A stretch of DNA of 64,000 bases, from assembly GCA_934101575.1 (NCBI GenBank), contig CAKORJ010000001.1:62001-126000 (forward strand). The letters run 5' to 3'. Positions 62,160-64,000 of this stretch are shown in pieces. Source of the stretch: an uncultured Bacilli bacterium. GTDB lineage: Bacteria > Bacillota_I > Bacilli_A > RF39 > UBA660. The first letter of the stretch is position 1. Each line of letters opens with the position of its first letter. The position numbers were made by a program, and so were the translations under genes. The notes beneath the pieces are model-generated. The model ran no database searches. It had not been told where the DNA came from and saw only the letters and a program-made list of their open reading frames with translations.

Positions 62160-62171
62160 GAGGAATAAAGC

Positions 62172-62348
62172 ATGATGCATTATATATTATCAAAAGTTTA
62201 TTGTTTTGCTATCATTAATGAGTCTGCATCGGCTTTGGCTGTAGTTAATGATAAAGATACTTCTAGTAATTTAAATTATATAATTGGGGGATTAATATTA
62301 ATAATTATTATTTTACTTGGTAGTATAATCTTTACAAAAAAAAGGTAA
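62172..62348 (+). CDS. Small single-helix membrane protein
   Basis: 58 residues, ATG 62172 (a second ATG at 62175) after AGGAGG, 12 bases after the CPBP stop, so co-transcribed. A polar N-terminal part with one Cys (VYCFAIINESASALAVVNDK), then a helix YIIGGLILIIIILLGSIIF and a TKKR tail. The helix-plus-basic-tail ending resembles surface anchors without an LPXTG motif. Not recognised. Below the size of most gene callers but well supported by its ribosome site and position. Confidence 0.6.
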   Translation: MMHYILSKVYCFAIINESASALAVVNDKDTSSNLNYIIGGLILIIIILLGSIIFTKKR

Positions 62349-62379
62349 AATGTTTTTAGTTTTGTTTACTAAATATTTA

Positions 62380-62422
62380 AAATATGATATTCTATTTTTA
62401 TAGTATAGTATCATATTTTTGT
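62380..62422 (+). terminator. Intrinsic terminator of the CPBP operon
   Basis: AAATATGATA (62380-62389) pairs with TATCATATTT (62409-62418) and contains a smaller inner hairpin; T run. Confidence 0.7.
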
Positions 62423-62439
62423 TTTATGAGGTGAGAGTA

Positions 62440-64000
62440 ATGGATTATAAGAGAGATATTTTTGATGGTGATGATGTTTCTATAGAAGTTTCTAGAAGAG
62501 GAAAGATTAAGAGATTTTTTTCTAGAAATTTTAGCAATAAATTCAAAAATTTAAAAATTAAATATAAGAAAGATCCTAAAAAGTTTGCGGTAGTTACTCT
62601 TGGTCTTTTAGTTGCATTTTCTGCTCTTATTGGATCTAGTTATGCATATTTGACATATATTAGTAAGACAAATAGTAGTACAGTTATTAATGCTGGGACT
62701 TTAGCTCTTGTATTTAAGAATGATTCTAATGCTATTACTTTAGATGGGGCTCTTCCGATGAAAGATAGTGATGGTCTTAATAGTAAAGATATTTATGAGT
62801 TTTCTATAGAGAATACTGGTAGTATTTCAGCGACTTATAGAGTTACTTTAGATAATACTTGTTCTTTAGGAAAGTCTTATGAAGTAGGTGGGGCTAGTGT
62901 TACTCCAAATATTTGTATTCCAGATAATTATGTAAAAGTTGGTATTAGTGAAAATGGCGGGGAGTATAAAGTTTTAGAAAGAAAAAGTGCTAATGAAGAG
63001 AGTAGTTATATTATTGCTACTGGAAGTTTAAATGCTGGTAAGACTATAAGTTATAAAATGAAAATATGGCTTGATTATAGCACTCCTAATACATATAATA
63101 CTACTGAAAACAGTATTGCACTTTATGCAGGAAAATTAGGGCTTAGTTATGAGCAAGGTAATTCTGGTAATTTAGATACAAGTGGAGCAAATGCTCCAGT
63201 ACTTGATGATGCTATGATACCAGTATATTATGATGAAAGTACAGAGACATGGAAAAAAGCTGATGAAAGTAATAAAAGTAAAAAGTATCAATGGTATGAT
63301 TATGCTAATAAGATGTGGGCAAATAGTGTAACAGTTTCATCAACTAATAGAAGTAAATATTTGTCTGCAAGGGCTGGAACAGAAATACCAATGAATGATA
63401 TACTAACAATGCAAGTATGGATACCAAGGTATAAATATAAAGTTTGGAATTATAATGCAGCCGGTACAGTTGGCAGTGAACCTCAGCAAATAGAAATAAC
63501 ATTTGAAAATAGTACAACAACAACTGGAGAAATTTCTTGTCAAAATTCAATAAGTGGTACAGATGGAGCCCCATCAGAAACATGTAAGTTAAAGAGTACC
63601 AATTCCACTTGTACAGATAGTACTTGTAATAATAAAACATATACCCATCCAGCATTTACATTTGGAAATGAAGAAATACAAGGTTTCTGGATAGGAAAGT
63701 TTGTGCTTACAGGAACAATCAGTAACATTACAACAAAACCAAATTTACATATTTTAGGAAATCAATCAGTAAGTACGTTTGAAACAAATATAATGAATAT
63801 GAAGAGTAGTGGTAATCAATATGGAATTAATATAAATACAGATACTCATATGATAAAGAATAGTGAATGGGGAGCAGTAGCATATCTATCACATTCTAAA
63901 TATGGAACATGTACAGATGGTACCTGTAAAGAAATAGGAATAAATAATAATTCTAATTATATAACAGGATGTGGTGCAGCTGAAAGTTCATTAAGTTCAA
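62440..64000 (+). CDS. Exported surface protein with lectin/FGE-like module (3' end outside window)
   Basis: 520 codons visible, no stop before the window edge. ATG after GAGGTGAG. A long basic cytoplasmic start (about 1-47), a signal helix (FAVVTLGLLVAFSALIGSSY), then a TasA-like beta part (about 70-245: GTLALVFKNDSNAITLDGAL, YKMKIWLDYST). From about residue 260, AMIPVYYDESTETWKKADES onward matches the protein at 35715, including MQVWIPRYKYKVWNYN, Cys pairs, THPAFTFGNEE and HMIKNSEWGAVAYLSHSKYG. The first parts of the two proteins are only distantly alike. Likely a surface binding protein. Confidence 0.78.
   Translation, partial: MDYKRDIFDGDDVSIEVSRRGKIKRFFSRNFSNKFKNLKIKYKKDPKKFAVVTLGLLVAFSALIGSSYAYLTYISKTNSSTVINAGTLALVFKNDSNAITLDGALPMKDSDGLNSKDIYEFSIENTGSISATYRVTLDNTCSLGKSYEVGGASVTPNICIPDNYVKVGISENGGEYKVLERKSANEESSYIIATGSLNAGKTISYKMKIWLDYSTPNTYNTTENSIALYAGKLGLSYEQGNSGNLDTSGANAPVLDDAMIPVYYDESTETWKKADESNKSKKYQWYDYANKMWANSVTVSSTNRSKYLSARAGTEIPMNDILTMQVWIPRYKYKVWNYNAAGTVGSEPQQIEITFENSTTTTGEISCQNSISGTDGAPSETCKLKSTNSTCTDSTCNNKTYTHPAFTFGNEEIQGFWIGKFVLTGTISNITTKPNLHILGNQSVSTFETNIMNMKSSGNQYGININTDTHMIKNSEWGAVAYLSHSKYGTCTDGTCKEIGINNNSNYITGCGAAESSLSS

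Overview
The window comes from a very AT-rich, Gram-positive, endospore-forming relative of the Bacilli/Erysipelotrichia/RF39-type gut lineages. The species is not identifiable from sequence alone. Evidence is FtsA/FtsZ, a LytR-CpsA-Psr protein, PrsA, UppS, and a clear sporulation set: SpoIIIAH, GerE, GerM-like, SpoIVA, a SpoVB-like flippase, a CotD-like coat protein and two tiny YjcZ-like coat peptides. Promoters matching the sigma-E and sigma-K consensus precede some of these genes. TGA is used as stop and TGG as Trp, so the standard bacterial code applies, not the Mycoplasma code. Almost all genes lie on the + strand.

Layout: 0-3.8 kb holds the end of efp, a prepilin-like surface protein, spoIIIAH, gerE and a gerM-like gene. 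tRNA-Arg(UCU) and tRNA-Pro(UGG) follow, then a small Cys protein and uppS. 5.2-9.9 kb is a block of five unrecognised genes, mostly charged or coiled-coil. 10-15.8 kb holds ftsY-ylxM, spoIVA (minus strand), ftsA-ftsZ, an HD-domain gene and tRNA-Arg(CCU). 16-18.6 kb has wrecks of two insertion sequences (IS30 and ISL3 type) around a gene of unknown function. 18.8-22.2 kb has DUF362, PAP2 and LCP genes. 22.2-27.0 kb has a candidate small RNA and a complete arginine deiminase operon (arcA, argF/arcB, arcC, arcD-like). 27.1-32.9 kb has two long paralogues with a WCTA-type domain and DUF4116-like 24-residue repeats, separated by a decayed ISNCY-type element. 33-40.8 kb has CotD-like, YgjV, pyruvate kinase, a lectin-like surface protein, an XRE pair, patatin, rpoZ and recX. 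41-44.9 kb is a partly duplicated and deleted cassette of ORF6N gene plus large adhesin-like surface protein. 45-51 kb has prsA, the coat peptides, and MarR with a heterodimeric ABC exporter. 51-54.4 kb has a structured leader RNA, two GNAT acetyltransferases, lysA and an unknown exported protein. 54.4-61.1 kb has the SpoVB-like flippase, an unknown gene, queA-tgt-proS and rpmB. 61.2-62.4 kb has a self-contained micro-gene for a 9-residue Trp/Phe-rich peptide, a CPBP-family membrane protein and a small membrane protein. The window ends in a second lectin-like surface protein that runs off the edge.

The most notable candidates are: (i) the micro-peptide gene with its own promoter and terminator beside a CPBP protein; (ii) the pseudoknotted, terminator-bearing leader RNA at about 51.04-51.14 kb; (iii) the surface-protein genes built from exchangeable modules; (iv) the 5-10 kb cluster of unknown proteins; (v) an inverted repeat that could make gerE translation depend on which promoter its mRNA comes from. 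No rRNA operon, CRISPR array, intact transposase or reverse transcriptase was seen. All calls are from reading the sequence without database searches.
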